A DNA stretch of 64,000 nt from Amorphophallus konjac (taxonomy: Eukaryota > Streptophyta > Magnoliopsida > Alismatales > Araceae): positions 220,519,643 to 220,583,642 of the forward strand of contig CM040128.1 in NCBI GenBank assembly GCA_022559845.1. The letters run 5' to 3'. The notes below the pieces were generated by a model. That model was given only the letters and a program-made list of their open reading frames with translations, searched no databases and was not told where the DNA came from. Shown here in pieces: positions 21,854 through 33,479 of the stretch. The stretch's first letter is position 1. Each line of letters opens with the position of its first letter. A program made the position numbers and the translations under genes.

Positions 21854-24800
21854 TGTAACACCCCTAAATTTTCTAGGATTTTTCAAGAATTTAAAATAAT
21901 TATTAAGTATTTAAAAGGCTTAATGGGCTATTTAATGGATTATAGGTTAATTAAATAAATTTGAATGTCCTAGATTAATCAAATAAATAAGCCCACTAAA
22001 ATTAGGCCTAAAGACCAATTTTTAAGACTTTTAGGCCCAAGCCCACTTCTAGAGACGTAATTACATAATTACATTATTCCATAATTTAATTGGATAACTA
22101 GGGGATAAATAGAAGTGGAATTTAACTAAAATATAAATTTTTGGCGCCCTATAAGAATGCGGTCTATCGCGCGATCGCTTCTTCCTAGTAGCTGTCTAGG
22201 GGCGACCGCGTCTTTCTTTCAAAAACGTGGTTTTAAGAGGCGTGAAAAAATAAGATTTTTACCATCCCAATCCCCATGGATCGATGCTATTCAGTGAGGA
22301 AATGTGTCTAGAACTCTTGGGGACCGATCCTACTCCAAATTAGGACTTCTAGTTCGATCTAATCCCTCAAACCCTAGGCCAACTCTATAAATAGGCATGA
22401 ACTTCGACCTACGTGAACCTTAGTATTGGAGCGCGTATTTCGAAGGTAAGGAATCATCTTCTCAGGTTAGTCATTTAGAAGATTTTATTCCTTTTAGTTT
22501 TGTCTAACTTCTCTCTAAACCCCATGCTAGGAGATCAAGCCCCTGAGAAGTTAGAGGCCTCGGAAGTTGCTGGTTCTCTACAGACCGCACAGGAAGGAGT
22601 GAGTTTCTCCGAGGAAGATCAGAGATTTAGGAACCCCAACCAAGGTAATTTCAAGTTTGGTCTTTAGAATAAATTGTTTCTCTTTATATCTTCTAATCAC
22701 CCTCCAAATCTCGTGAATTTAGGTCAAGAGGTTAATGAGATAGAAGATCAGGAAGTCACAGTTTCTACGCGGGACGCACAGGAACTCGACTGTTCTTCCA
22801 AGTCAGAAATTTAAACTCTAGGAGCATTCCTAGAGGTAGGTTATCTCATGAACGGCTCAAACATAAAGTTAGGATTAAAAGCCCACTAACCTTTCTTGAT
22901 TTCATGCTTTCCACATTGAGCATTTGATGTTTTCCCATGACTGCGCTTGCATGCTTTTTACTACATATTAACCTTGTACCTTGTAACTAAAAGATAGGAA
23001 TTTTAGCATGATTCATGTCTTTCCATGCACCTTTGACGTTCTAAACATGTTCCCATATGTTATCCTTCTAGTCTTCATGGTTTCTGTGCATTTATGACGA
23101 TAGATAGGCCCTGCACGACGGACTGCTGCTTCTGTCTGTTACAGACAGAAGGCGGTTCCTCAGAAACCGCTTCTTCCAGAAGGCAGTCTCATATCGACCG
23201 CTACTTAAAATACGCAGTTCTCACCTGACCGCTTTCTATTTTTTGTTAACCCTAAACAGAACCCAGATCAGTCCTTATATTTATATGCTAAGCCCAAGTA
23301 TTTAGGTCTTATTCCTAGTTATCTCCTTGTATTCATGATATTGGTTATATTGTTTATCAATCATGGTAGATTTCATGACCTTCATATTTTAGAAACTATT
23401 TTTTCTTATGTTAATTTCATGTCAAAACACTATAGTTTTATACTTAAAGTAATTTCCATGATTTGATTGCACTTGAACTATGATTTGGGACGTTCCTTTC
23501 TCACCTTATTTCTATTTTTATAAGTCACATATAGCGCGTATTCAGATACGTTGTTATTAGTTACACTTGCACATGATAGGAACACATCTTAGACTTGTGA
23601 TCCTCTCTGTTGGATATTCCTTCCACCGAACTAGGTGATCATGTTTCAAGGCCTCCGTAAGTCTCCGCGAGCCTGGGATTCCCACTAGGACGCCGAGCTA
23701 GTTGTACCTTAAAAACCCATTGGTCTAGAAAGCACTTAATGAATTTCACGTTTTCTGTAAATTGGCCTAGACGCTGCCTTACGGAGACTGCTACTGCATG
23801 ATAGCAGTTGGGTCGTGATCGCGTTCTTCCAGGCCTGATCCCTGTGTCGACCCTTTTTCCTCTCTGGCGTCGACTCTACTTAAAAGCGGTCCTTGCATGA
23901 CCGCTACTTCAAGGAACGGTCCCATACTGACCGCGTTCTACCTGCTTGCTATTCAACTCAAGGTTTGACCCAAGGGTTGATTAAATTCTGTTCCTAGATG
24001 GTCTATGGATTATCTAAAACTCAAAACTATATTCAATAAGTTATTAATGAATTATGGAAAGTAATGAATGTACCCTTATGCTGTCGGATTTCTCCCGTAG
24101 CATGACCTTGTCATTAATTCATCATTGAACTCTCATGTTCATATTTGGTGCATTCTTATCCTAATGTTGCTACCATGAACATATTGTTTAAACTTTACAT
24201 TATTGGCCGAAACTTTATATTACTCGTGGAAGTAGCTTGATTTATAATTGAAGATGCAAGAGTAGGCACGGATAGTGTCCAAGGGCTCCACGCTAGCCCC
24301 CTCCGCGGATGGCCGGAAACATACTGTAAACCATAGGGTATGATGAACACTGGCATCGTATTGCGTCGGGAGTACTTTTTTATAAACGGGTGAAATTCAC
24401 GAGGCTCATCATGAAATTATACATTCTTGTTACATGACTTTCTAGTGCATAGCCTTTATGGTTATGAAAAGTACATTCTCGTTACATTCTAGTATATTCT
24501 CGTTAATGAAAGGCCACATTATATCCTTACTTGATCATGCTCTCATTCTACATGAACTTTCATATCTCTATGATTTATATCCTACTACTTGTGTTATTAC
24601 TTTGGTTTTATCCACGTGTTTTATCACGTTTTCCTTTACCTTACATTATAGAGCTAAATTGCTAATTACTTAAATCATGCCTTCATGTTGATACGAAGAT
24701 ACCTACTGGACAATTGTGCTCATTCCCTACTTTTCTAATCTTTTTAGAAAATTCTAGCGGGGATTCGGACTACTCGCGTGATGGGTCCGAGAGTGATTGA

Positions 24801-25125
24801 AGCACTAGCGAAGCCTTAGTCAGGAGTCTATCTAGCTAGACATGAGTCATATTGTAACTTAGTTCCTTCACTGTACTAGGCGGTGAAGTTGATCATGTCA
24901 TATAATTTTCCTTTTTCTTGAGTCTAGAATTAAAAGAGTCATGTCGTTTGTAAACCTTGATTATTATTATTCAATAAAGTTAAAATTTTGAGTACATGAC
25001 CTTTTGCATTCCTCTTTTACGTGTGAATGTTATTATGCTCTGATTATATTGCTAGCTTGAGGCGTATTGCCGACTGTCCACGTTCCCGAATATCTTCCGC
25101 TGTACATATATCTCGAGACATGACA
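21854..25125 (+). repeat. 3' LTR of Tekay(+)
   Basis: A 3272-bp LTR running from TGTAACACCCC to GAGACATGACA. It is complete and serves as the reference for the 5' remnant (5396-6857). Paired CGGTC/GACCG words occur at 22155-22210, 23105-23225 and 23880-23945. I see no gene. The short open frames lie in AT-rich sequence. Confidence 0.86.
22385..22394 (+). promoter_or_regulatory. TATA box in Tekay(+) 3' LTR
   Basis: CTATAAATAG, about 530 bases into the LTR, in the context that also carries the TATA box in Tekay(-). Confidence 0.55.
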
Positions 25126-25628
25126 ATGGTCTCTCGCATAGTGATAATTTCCAGACAGACTTAATCTGTTCTTTCATAAATCACCATTTAATTTATCAAA
25201 TGATTCATATGCATGCAAAGCACTCATTAGCCACAGCAGATTTTCATAATGAATATTGAGCACATTTTAGAGTCAAGCACTGCCATTTACATAACATCAA
25301 AACAGCAGCTCAGAGATAGTATCATTCACTAAATTAACCTGTAGAAGCACCTAAAGAACATTTCAAGGATCATGAGACAGATAGTACCCGAGCTTTCTTG
25401 AATTGACATTTTACATTTCAAACATATCAAATATTTTAACTTTGTCCCATGGGTTTTCAGAAATTCTATGCGCCTTGACTTCCTTTGTCGGAGTAACCAT
25501 CTTGTGCTTATTATTTTCAAGGCGCACCTGCAAGTCAAATTTCTCATTTGACATTTTTTGGTACCCTTGAAGATTAGACACACTTCTAACATGCAGGTTC
25601 CTCTTCTTTATTGCATTCATATCGTCAT

Positions 25629-26423
25629 TCACCATCCAGAACAATCATGCATGTCATGTCCATTCTCATCACAATAAAAACAACATACATACGGTTTCAC
25701 ATCCATCTTGTGCATGAGATTGACAAAGTTTTGTTGAAGAACATATAGTTTAGCATTTCCAGCATGAAAATTATTTTCCTTTTTGACTGATCTGCAATTT
25801 GACAAGATTTGACCAAAATTTTCACAAGAATAATAGCATTGAAAATGATTTCTTTCAATTGAATTTTTATTGTTTGGATTATATTTTCTAGACATTCTTT
25901 TCTTATTTTAAAATATTTTTTATTTTTCAAAAATAATTTTATTCTTGCATACTTTCAACTCATCTTTTCTCTTTACATTGCAATCATCCAGAATATGACC
26001 ATGCAGTCCACAGTAAAAATAGGAAACCTTTCTTCGTTCTTTAAAGGAAGATTTATTTCTGCATGTATTTGAATCATCTTTTTTCATGAGATTGCAATTT
26101 CTCATCATATGTCCATGCATATCACAGTAAAAACATGAAATATCCTTGTTGTTTGAAATTTTCTTCGATAGATGATATTTTCTAGACATGTTTCTTTTGT
26201 TTGAGGATATTTTTTGTTTATAAAAGATAGTTCTACCCTTGCATGTACTCAAGTTATCCTTTTTCATCACACTACAATCATCCATAACATGTCCATGATG
26301 TCCACAGTAAAAATAAAAAATATTTCTTCTTTTTGATGGAGAATGTTTTGCTAGAAGTTTTTCAGAATGCATAGTAGAACCAGTAGATTTGATTTTCAAT
26401 TTTTGAAATAAGTTCATTTTCAT
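25629..26423 (-). pseudogene. Sirevirus A: tandem CCHC zinc-knuckle array
   Basis: On the - strand, in the same frame as the upstream coiled coil, five knuckle-like units follow one another at spacings of about 120-190 nt. Two are complete C-X2-C-X4-H-X4-C knuckles: CFYCDMHGHMMRNC and CFYCDENGHDMHDC. Two have Tyr in place of the first Cys (YFYCGHHGHVMDDC, YFYCGLHGHILDDC). One is degenerate (YYSCENFGQILSNC). Each is followed by a lysine-rich KKD or KKE segment, and a NKR-MSRKY block recurs. Only two stops interrupt the run, near 25900-25920. Zinc knuckles bind RNA. Their number and position after the coiled coil are unusual compared with Sirevirus C, which has one knuckle before the coil. Confidence 0.72.
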
Positions 26424-26679
26424 TTTTTAATTTTTATTCTATTTTTGAGTTCTCAGATGAACAGTTTATTTTGGGGGTGTTTTAGAGATGGAGGCTACAT
26501 CAGAACTGTGAACAAATGAAGTTAATAGTTTATTTTCAAAATATTTTTTGTTGACAGGTGTGTAGCCTAGCTCTTCTCTTTAAAAATTGACTTTTTTCCC
26601 AAAGATTTTATCCAAGTTTTCTTTTCCCTTCACAAATTTTGACAAGGAAACATTCTGGTCTCTGATTTCATTTTCTAGA

Positions 26680-27665
26680 GATGAAACATGCAATTTAGAA
26701 CTAGCAATTTCTTCCTCACATGCTATTACTTTAGCTCTCAAACATGCCATTCACATGCTTGTAATTTTCAATCTCTAGTTCTAGGAAATGCAATTTTTCA
26801 GAGTCATCATCCACAATGCACTTTCCTTTTTCATTGGCCAAGAGCCTATCATTCAACTCTTCATTTTTTTTCTCAATTCTTCATTTTCTTCAATGAACCT
26901 ATCATTCTTAATCAGTTCATCAAGAAGAGTTTGATCATTTGACATAGATTCCAATTTAACTTTGAGTTCTCTTTCAATTTCTTCCAATTTAGAGATTTTA
27001 ACCACAAGAGTTTCATTTTTTGCTCTCAAGCTAGCAATTAGTTCCTTATGCATATCTGTGTCAAACAACAGAGATTCATGCAAGTTTTCAAGTTCTACAC
27101 ATTTTTCATAGGAGGAGTTATCATGAAGATTGTTTTCAAGTTTCTTTTTCATTTTTTTACTTTCAGATTTCATTTTCTTATACCTATCTAACAGTTCTTC
27201 ATAAGCATTCATTAATTCATCAAGAGATACTTCATCAATTTCAGTACTTACCTCTTGTTCTTCCTCGCTTGCATGTTCACTATTGTTTGCCACCAAGCAT
27301 TCATTCTCCATCTTCCCTTCATGATGTTTGATCAGGCAATCTCATATTTCCTTGGCTAACCTGCAGGCAGATACAAAGGGAAAGGAATTAGAATTAACAG
27401 CAGCTTTCATGAGGTTCAGAACTTTAAGGTTATCATTATTTTTGGTCCTATGTTCACTAGTCCATTCAAATGTATCTCTAGGTAATTCACGAGGACCATG
27501 AGAAACAACTTTCCACAACTTGGGATCATGAGAATTAATAACTCTGCACATTCTTCCTAACCACAAAGCATAATCAGAACCATTAAAAATCGATGGAGAA
27601 TTCATTAAAAATTGTTCGACAGGACACATGGCTGAAATTGCACTGGGATCTCCTCTGTAGATCAT
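26680..27665 (-). pseudogene. Sirevirus A gag with central deletion, coiled-coil C-terminus
   Basis: Start ATG 27665 (MIYRGDPSAISAM). The gag N-terminal part has PSIFNGSDYALWLGRM and HDPKLWKVVSHGP, corresponding to the FDGNSYLFWKNRM region of Sirevirus C. After AKEI there is a TGA, then DCLIKHHEGK runs directly into ENECLVANNSEHASEEEQ, which in Sirevirus C lies far downstream, after the zinc knuckle. About 200 residues are therefore missing. A long acidic and lysine-rich coiled coil follows (LLDRYKKMK, ERELKVKLESM) with a frameshift near 26860. Sirevirus Gag proteins typically carry such coiled coils. Confidence 0.8.
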
Positions 27666-27689
27666 TAGATCTTGATGAAATAGAGCCTT

Positions 27690-27701
27690 GCTCTGATACC
27701 A
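27690..27701 (-). other. Primer-binding site of Sirevirus A
   Basis: TGGTATCAGAGC on the - strand, two bases from the LTR end. It is complementary to initiator methionine tRNA. Confidence 0.82.
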
Positions 27702-28137
27702 ATTGTTGGGTCCCTTACTGTAAGTGCAATCAAGAAGGGGGTGAATTGATTTCGCCCTATTTAAAAATTTAACAAGATGATAATCTATTTAGAGCAGACA
27801 ACAGATTCAAAACAACTCTTGGAAGCAATTAAGCGAGACTTAGATTCTGTATGTATCAAATTGTAGACGTTAATAACTGAATGTGGCTTGATGAACCAAA
27901 CTCAACTTAGCTACTTGTGTGTGCATATTAAATCTGTGTAGAGTGTAATCAATTCAGTGTGTGTGATAGTGTCAATTTGAACCTGTGAATGGAGATAGAA
28001 GAAATGGACAACCACACAGGCATTCAGATATGGACACATTGATTTTTAAGGTGGTTCGGGACCACAGCCGGGCTCCCTACGTCTACCCCTCACCAAAACT
28101 TGATGAGGCTTCCTACACTCCAAGTGTAGCAATACAC

Positions 28138-28345
28138 GCGGGGACAAGTCCCCAACAACACACTGATACACAGCTTAACGGGGATGAACCCCCCCCCCCA
28201 CACGCTATTTTCAAAGCAACATATGGGGATGAACCCCAAACCACACACTCACATGCTCCCAAACTACAGCAACACATGGGGATGAACCCCAAGACAATAA
28301 CACGCTGCTAAGACGTAGCAACACACGGAGATGAATGCCAAAACA
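28138..28345. repeat. About 50-bp repeats with GGGGATGAACCCC hairpin core
   Basis: Five units spaced about 45-50 bases apart (28138, 28180, 28227, 28278, 28326) carry GGGG-ATGAA-CCCC or a variant. One unit has an expanded run of C. The same series is at 44364-44530 in the LTR of Sirevirus B. Confidence 0.75.
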
Positions 28346-28814
28346 AGCACAAATGCTGGCAAAGAGCTTGATTCGAGGAACATGCTCCTCGACCACACAC
28401 ACACGGCTGCTCACCAGCCAAACACACTCCGATACATAAAATAGGTTATCAGAAGACGCTGAAATCACAGCTACCCCACACGGTTAACAGTCAAAGAATT
28501 TTAAAAATAAAACAGCAAATCAAAAGGATAAAACGTGAAATGTAACTTCAGATAGGAATCTAGAAGCTGTAAATGCAGATCTAGACTCATATGTGGAACT
28601 ACTCCCCCTTTCTATTCAGTGGCGATACAGTGACTTGGGGAAGAAGACTCTCTCAATTAATTGCTCTCAGATCTTTCCTCTTTGCACTAGGTTCTCTCAG
28701 GCCAACTGCTAGGCTGCTCTCCTCTCTTTTCTTCTTTTCAGGTGCTCTTCGAAAAACGCTTAGGGCATCTCCTCAGTGCTTAGGGCATCCCCTATCTTTT
28801 CCAGGGTGAATGAT

Positions 28815-28826
28815 GATATTTATAGC
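28815..28826 (-). promoter_or_regulatory. TATA box in Sirevirus A/B LTR
   Basis: GCTATAAATATC on the - strand, downstream (in element sense) of the GTCGAC word field and upstream of a leader rich in short repeats. Confidence 0.5.
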
Positions 28827-29159
28827 AGAGAATAATGGATAATTCTCCATTTCCTAGCTATTTTCTAATTGGTCCATGTCAAAAATGGAATATTCTTATC
28901 TATGACCTTTCTAGAACTCAAGCCACGAGTCATGGAGGCGTGTGCCAATGATTGGGAAGAGAAATCACGTGGCTGGAAGTGACCAGCTTAAAAGCTCACG
29001 TGCTTGTACGGCTGGCCTCTGGTTTCTCAACTGAGTAAACAGTTCTGTCAACTTGAACTTCATGTCTATCAACTTGAGCTTGTCATTACTGTGAACCTTG
29101 AAATTATGGTCTTTCGTCTTAGTACTGTGAGCTCAGATGATATCAGTCAACCTAGTTGG

Positions 29160-30030
29160 TTGGTAGGTCGACTCAATGTTTCCTCGAACGAACATCCTTT
29201 CAGTTTAGCTGAGCAACCCTGTTGACGTCTGTCGACTTGATAGAGACCAAGTCGATCTTTAACCTCTGCTGACTATACCTTTCTTTGAGGTCAACACAGT
29301 GTTGAATTTGGTGTTTCTTCTTGTTGCCTCTATCGACCCTTCTTCATATTTGTCGACTAAATTGGAGCTTAGTAAACTGATATTACCTTTCTCTGTCGAC
29401 TCTTTTGTTGCGGGAAAAATTACTATCTTCCACACCCTGCCCATCTTCATCCAATATTTGTTGTCACATGAAATGACACTTGAGCATCCCGTTCTATGTC
29501 CTTTGTGTCTTGCCATACTCCTCAAGTTCTTCACCATTCTTTTTGCCTTTCTACTGATGTCTGTCGACTTTGGTTTGTAGCTGGGTCTTCTGTTGGCTGG
29601 AGTTGCTTTGTCTGCAGGTTATGTCGACTTGAGTCTTATGTCTGTCGACTTGGACTCTTGCATCGGTCGACCTTTCCATTTTCATAGGTCAACCTTTCTA
29701 TGTTTTGTTGCCAAAGGTGAGGTCCCACGTGCGAACCATATCGCATTCGAGCGAGCTCATGAATAGGGGAATATACTCGGTTGACCGGTCATTTACTTTG
29801 GTCGACCGGTCCGTAAACCAAAACATATCAAAATTACCAGTTTACTCAAATCGGTCGACCGAATCCTTCTTTCAATCAACCGGACCATTTTCTGCAACTT
29901 TCATAAAACTCTGTTGAGATTCGGTCAATCGAATCTGTGTCGTCGGTCGACCGATCAACCCTTTTCATGAGATCTGTCGACTGAACTGTGATCCTCTCGA
30001 CTTGGACTAAGGTCTTGTCGACATATACAC
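29160..30030. repeat. GTCGAC / GGTCGACC word field
   Basis: About 20 occurrences of TCGAC or its variants in 870 bp, many within GTCGACTTG or the palindrome GGTCGACC (29664, 29796, 29851, 29943). The field lies in the U3 part of the LTR, upstream of the TATA box. Confidence 0.75.
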
Positions 30031-30864
30031 GTAAAAAAATATACAATAGAACCCAAATTAGTGTATATTTATTCCACTAAGTCCAACATACCTTGAATTG
30101 AACTTCTTGAAGTTTTTGTGCTATTTTTGGACCTAATAATCACTTGGAGAAGGGCTAATCAAAAGTTTGTTCAATCAAGCACAACGTAAGGCAAGAACTC
30201 ATTTATTCCTTTCTCAAAATCAATAACCTAAACATTTGATTCTAAATATCATACCAAGAGAAAAGGTAACTTTTATCTTTGAGGAGAGTCGACAACTACA
30301 CAAGACTTGGGAATTATAGTCAATTCAAAACTTCATTTTACAATTCAAAGTCCATTCCAACCATTTGTATAAATGAAATGCATTCACACATGGCAATCAA
30401 GTTTCATTCAGATTTCATCCAGTTCTCATTGTCCACTTTCAAATGACTCATTCACTCACACCATGAGGGGAATCAAAGTAAAAATCATACAAAATATTAT
30501 GAAGATTAGAGTTTAAAAGCCAATAAAGATTTCTTCATGATCCAAGAATTTAAACATGAGACTCCATGAAATGAAATCTTCACCCTTAAGAATATCTTTA
30601 ATCACATTCATACTTCATCAAGGTATGTGCGTCCATACACAACAATTCAGACCAATTTTTATCGAATCATTGCAAAGCATATTTCCACAACAAGTTTCCA
30701 AACCATTCAAAATCTCATGAAGAACACAACAGCATGATAGTAATGAATCATAGTGAGATCATTATAAAAATCATCAACCGACACAATAAATCATAGTTGG
30801 ATCATTATCAAAAGCACACTAATGAATCATAGTTGGACATCATCAAAACCACACATGCACAACA

Positions 30865-31060
30865 TTCTCCCCCTTTTTGATGATGGCAACTACGAGTTCA
30901 ACTATGAGCCATTGAACTTTCAATTCAGTCAAAAACAACCTAGATGAAAACTCTCCCCCTCTATAAGCCTTGCAAGCTTTCCCCCTTGACTCAAATATAA
31001 ACTCACTTCTTAATGAACCAACAAATAATGACTCATATAATGTCTCCCCCTTTGACATCA
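30865..31060 (-). other. Multiplied polypurine tracts of Sirevirus B
   Basis: On the - strand, AAAAAGGGGGAGAA abuts the LTR start. Further GGGGGA-type tracts lie at about 30951, 30978 and 31042, and more distant ones at 31706, 39944 and 40384. Several are followed or preceded by a TTTGATGATG-like word that is also part of the LTR start. Multiplied polypurine tracts are a known Sirevirus trait. Confidence 0.72.
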
Positions 31061-31963
31061 TCAAAACAAAAGACATGGAGAGAATATGTGGAAATTCATG
31101 AAGGTGGGGATCAAAGGAATGAAATATTCAGGGTTAGAGACATCAAAGAGACATCAAGAGATTTTCAGAGTAGGGTTGAAACAGTGAGGGAACTAGATCA
31201 AAACAAGCATATAGAAGCGGCAACACGTAGATAGAAGTAGAGATTTGGAAATTAAACATAGTGTGAACCCGTAAGCCCATAGCATGATAACCTATTTTAG
31301 AAATAGATACGATCATATGAAAGCCAGACATAGGCATGAGCAAGATATAGCAATTAGAGTCAATGAGGAGATATTATGCAAGCTCTTTATTCAACTTTTT
31401 AGATTTTCATTTTTTTATTTACTCTGCAATGCAAAAAATCAAACACGCGTAATCTAGCTACATGATGAAAGCAATTTGGTGGACTGATACCAATTAGTTG
31501 AAATGATACCAGTTGTTGAACTGATGGAAACCTGTATGCACATGCATGCAAATTAATAACTTCATGATCAAATGATCTCAATACCTAAAAACAATTGTTC
31601 AATATGATGCACTACGAGTTATGCATGTATGCACGTATTTGACTATGAATCATGTAGGCATTCTGTCAGAACACAGTATATACACATATATATAAGTGCA
31701 TGCTACCTCCCCCTTTCTTATTAAAAGAATGGTAATGGGATAACTAAACGTGCAAATGATTCAAATGACGTGATATGTTCAATGACAATTCTACAAAGGG
31801 GGTTGTGCAGTGATTTAGAGAGAAACATACAGATCCATGAAGATAGATAAATTTTCAGAGTACACTCAAAATCAAATCTTTTATTATGAAAACAATAAAA
31901 ATGCACAATGAACATCAAGCATATGGATACATGGACTTTCTAATTAACATTAGTGGATGACTC
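31061..31963 (-). other. Sirevirus B internal sequence, no recognisable gene
   Basis: This is AT-rich sequence between the polypurine tracts and the compact element. It is contiguous with 39309 onward once the insertion and one GACTC copy are removed. No open frame longer than about 70 codons looks real, and I see no pol motif. One further polypurine tract lies at 31706. Confidence 0.55.
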
Positions 31964-32670
31964 TGTCACGCCCCGAACCGATAGCAGCGGGAAGCGATGC
32001 TCGGAACGTGGCAAGAGACAAGTCACGATAACAAGAGCGGAAGATAAATAATCACAATAAAATACAAAGAGGCCAGACACACATTTTGAGAAAATACGAA
32101 CTCTTATTAATTTAAAAAGATATATTTTGACACCACTTACAATAAAAGATTCAAAATAAATAATAAAAAGAAATAACTAGACTAGCCAGACTCAAGAAAA
32201 TGAAAGAGCAGATTCCAACTCTAGGTTCCAGGTTCCACTCGATCACACTGATCCATTTCCCAATGCACGTACCGATACTCGCAAAACCTGAAAAGGGTTA
32301 GAAGTAGGGGTGAGCAAAAAACTCAGTAGGAATTATACTCTATCATCAGACATAGTTTAAGTGATTAGCAAGTAAATTATAGTTTCATTTGCCATGCTAA
32401 TAAGAGAAATAAATGACGATATAAAGAAACAACGATACTAAAACAGATCTTGCAAGGTCAAGAAATATAAAGGAACAGAATGGTAATACTTAAGAGGAAT
32501 AACAAAGACAAGAATTTACTGCAAGAGATAACGATAAAGAGTTGGCCATATCGAGGCAATTCAAGTCATGTCAAGCACGTATGTAATTTCATTTCCACGT
32601 CCAAGTAACAGCAAGTAAAGTAACAATAAGTAGAGTATAGAACAGTGAAGAGTGGAAAGTGCAACGTAGT

Positions 32671-32727
32671 AGAGAGTAGTGGAGAGTAGTGAAGAGTAGT
32701 GGACAGTAGTGGACAGTAGTGGACAGT
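32671..32727. repeat. 10-bp tandem array (AGAGTAGTGG-like), left LTR
   Basis: About six copies of a 10-bp unit such as GGACAGTAGT or GGAGAGTAGT. The same array is at 36742-36800 in the other LTR. Confidence 0.8.
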
Positions 32728-33479
32728 CCTAGATTTAACACATGTCATAGTACTGGTGCCAAATGCCACACCTAGTCAATCACCTCCCCGGGGGTACACG
32801 TAGTGTTCGGGCGCTCCTCCCAAGACTAGACCGAGCCCTTAATTGTTTGCCAGGCATTGATTTCTTTGGATCAAAGATCCCACGAATCTAGACTTCCACA
32901 ATTTATGGCCAGAATTCCAAGGTTTGAACTATGTAGCAATAACAATTTCAAGTAGGAAGGAGATTCATTTCAGAATTTCAAGGTAAGCACAATCATCAAG
33001 AAGATTGAAAACCAAGTCACAATAAGAGTTAATCATGTTGCGCTACTGTAGTACAGCAGCTATCCAACAAGCTAATCAACATATTAATCCTAATTATCAA
33101 GTTAATATGTCAAAGATTATCCATTATCATTTGCATTAAGCATAAGCCAAAAGAAGATTCAAGATGATGAGGTAAAGAACAAGCTCACAGGAATGAAGTA
33201 GCATGCATTAATCAGAAATTTAGTTACACCATTAGCCACTAATTATGTGAGTTTCTATTTAACCAATGTATGCGTCGAAATGAAGATGGTGAACGGCATG
33301 TTTTTACACTATGTTTGCAAGTAGGAACCAATGTAAATTGAAATCATAAAGTTTCCAGAATAGGTCACTGGTTCTTCAAAAGTATAGTTTTTAATTGGTC
33401 TAAGTTCAATGGGTCGATTCCCTAATGGTCCGGATCGATCCTCGGGTCAAAAATGACAAAACTGGTTTTCTGGTGTATG

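Larger units (their letters stand above)
5396..25125 (+). mobile_element. Tekay/Del-like Ty3 chromovirus, + strand, interrupted
   Basis: The parts are a 5' LTR remnant (5396-6857), primer-binding site, degraded gag-pol (17424-21837), polypurine tract and 3' LTR (21854-25125). Two insertions break it: PMD-A inside the 5' LTR, and a - strand relative at 6908-17234 just after the primer site, bracketed by the duplicated ATGTCA. The order gag, PR, RT, RNase H, INT with a GPF module and a C-terminal chromodomain is that of plant chromoviruses. The 3' LTR abuts Sirevirus A sequence at 25126, so this element probably inserted into Sirevirus A. Confidence 0.87.
25126..27703 (-). mobile_element. Sirevirus A (Ty1/copia), internal region, truncated
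   Basis: Read on the - strand from the primer site at 27701 it contains gag, a coiled coil and a zinc-knuckle array, and is then cut at 25126 by the end of the Tekay(+) LTR. The same ATGGTCTCTCGCATAG sequence continues uninterrupted in Sirevirus B at 41030, so Tekay probably inserted here. No protease, integrase or RT remains in the window. The remainder, if present, lies left of the nested cluster. Confidence 0.8.
27704..30864 (-). repeat. Sirevirus LTR shared by elements A and B
   Basis: On the - strand it begins TGTTGTGCATGTGTGGTTTTGATGATG and ends GGGACCCAACA, about 3.16 kb. A primer site lies on one side (27690-27701) and a polypurine tract on the other (30865-30878). It therefore acts as 5' LTR for A and 3' LTR for B. 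It contains GTCGAC/GGTCGACC words (29160-30030), a TATA box, and GGGGATGAACCCC repeats near its 3' end. No gene is seen inside. Confidence 0.78.

Noticed and set aside
30090..30092. TCCAACA at 30084-30090 as the start of the Sirevirus A LTR
   Set aside because: There is no polypurine tract beside it. The boundary at 30864 has both a tract and the conserved GGTTTTGATGATG start.
32566..32769. Peptide with CPLLSTTLHYSPLLSTTLH repeats (also 36639-36842)
   Set aside because: It is a translation of the 10-bp tandem array.
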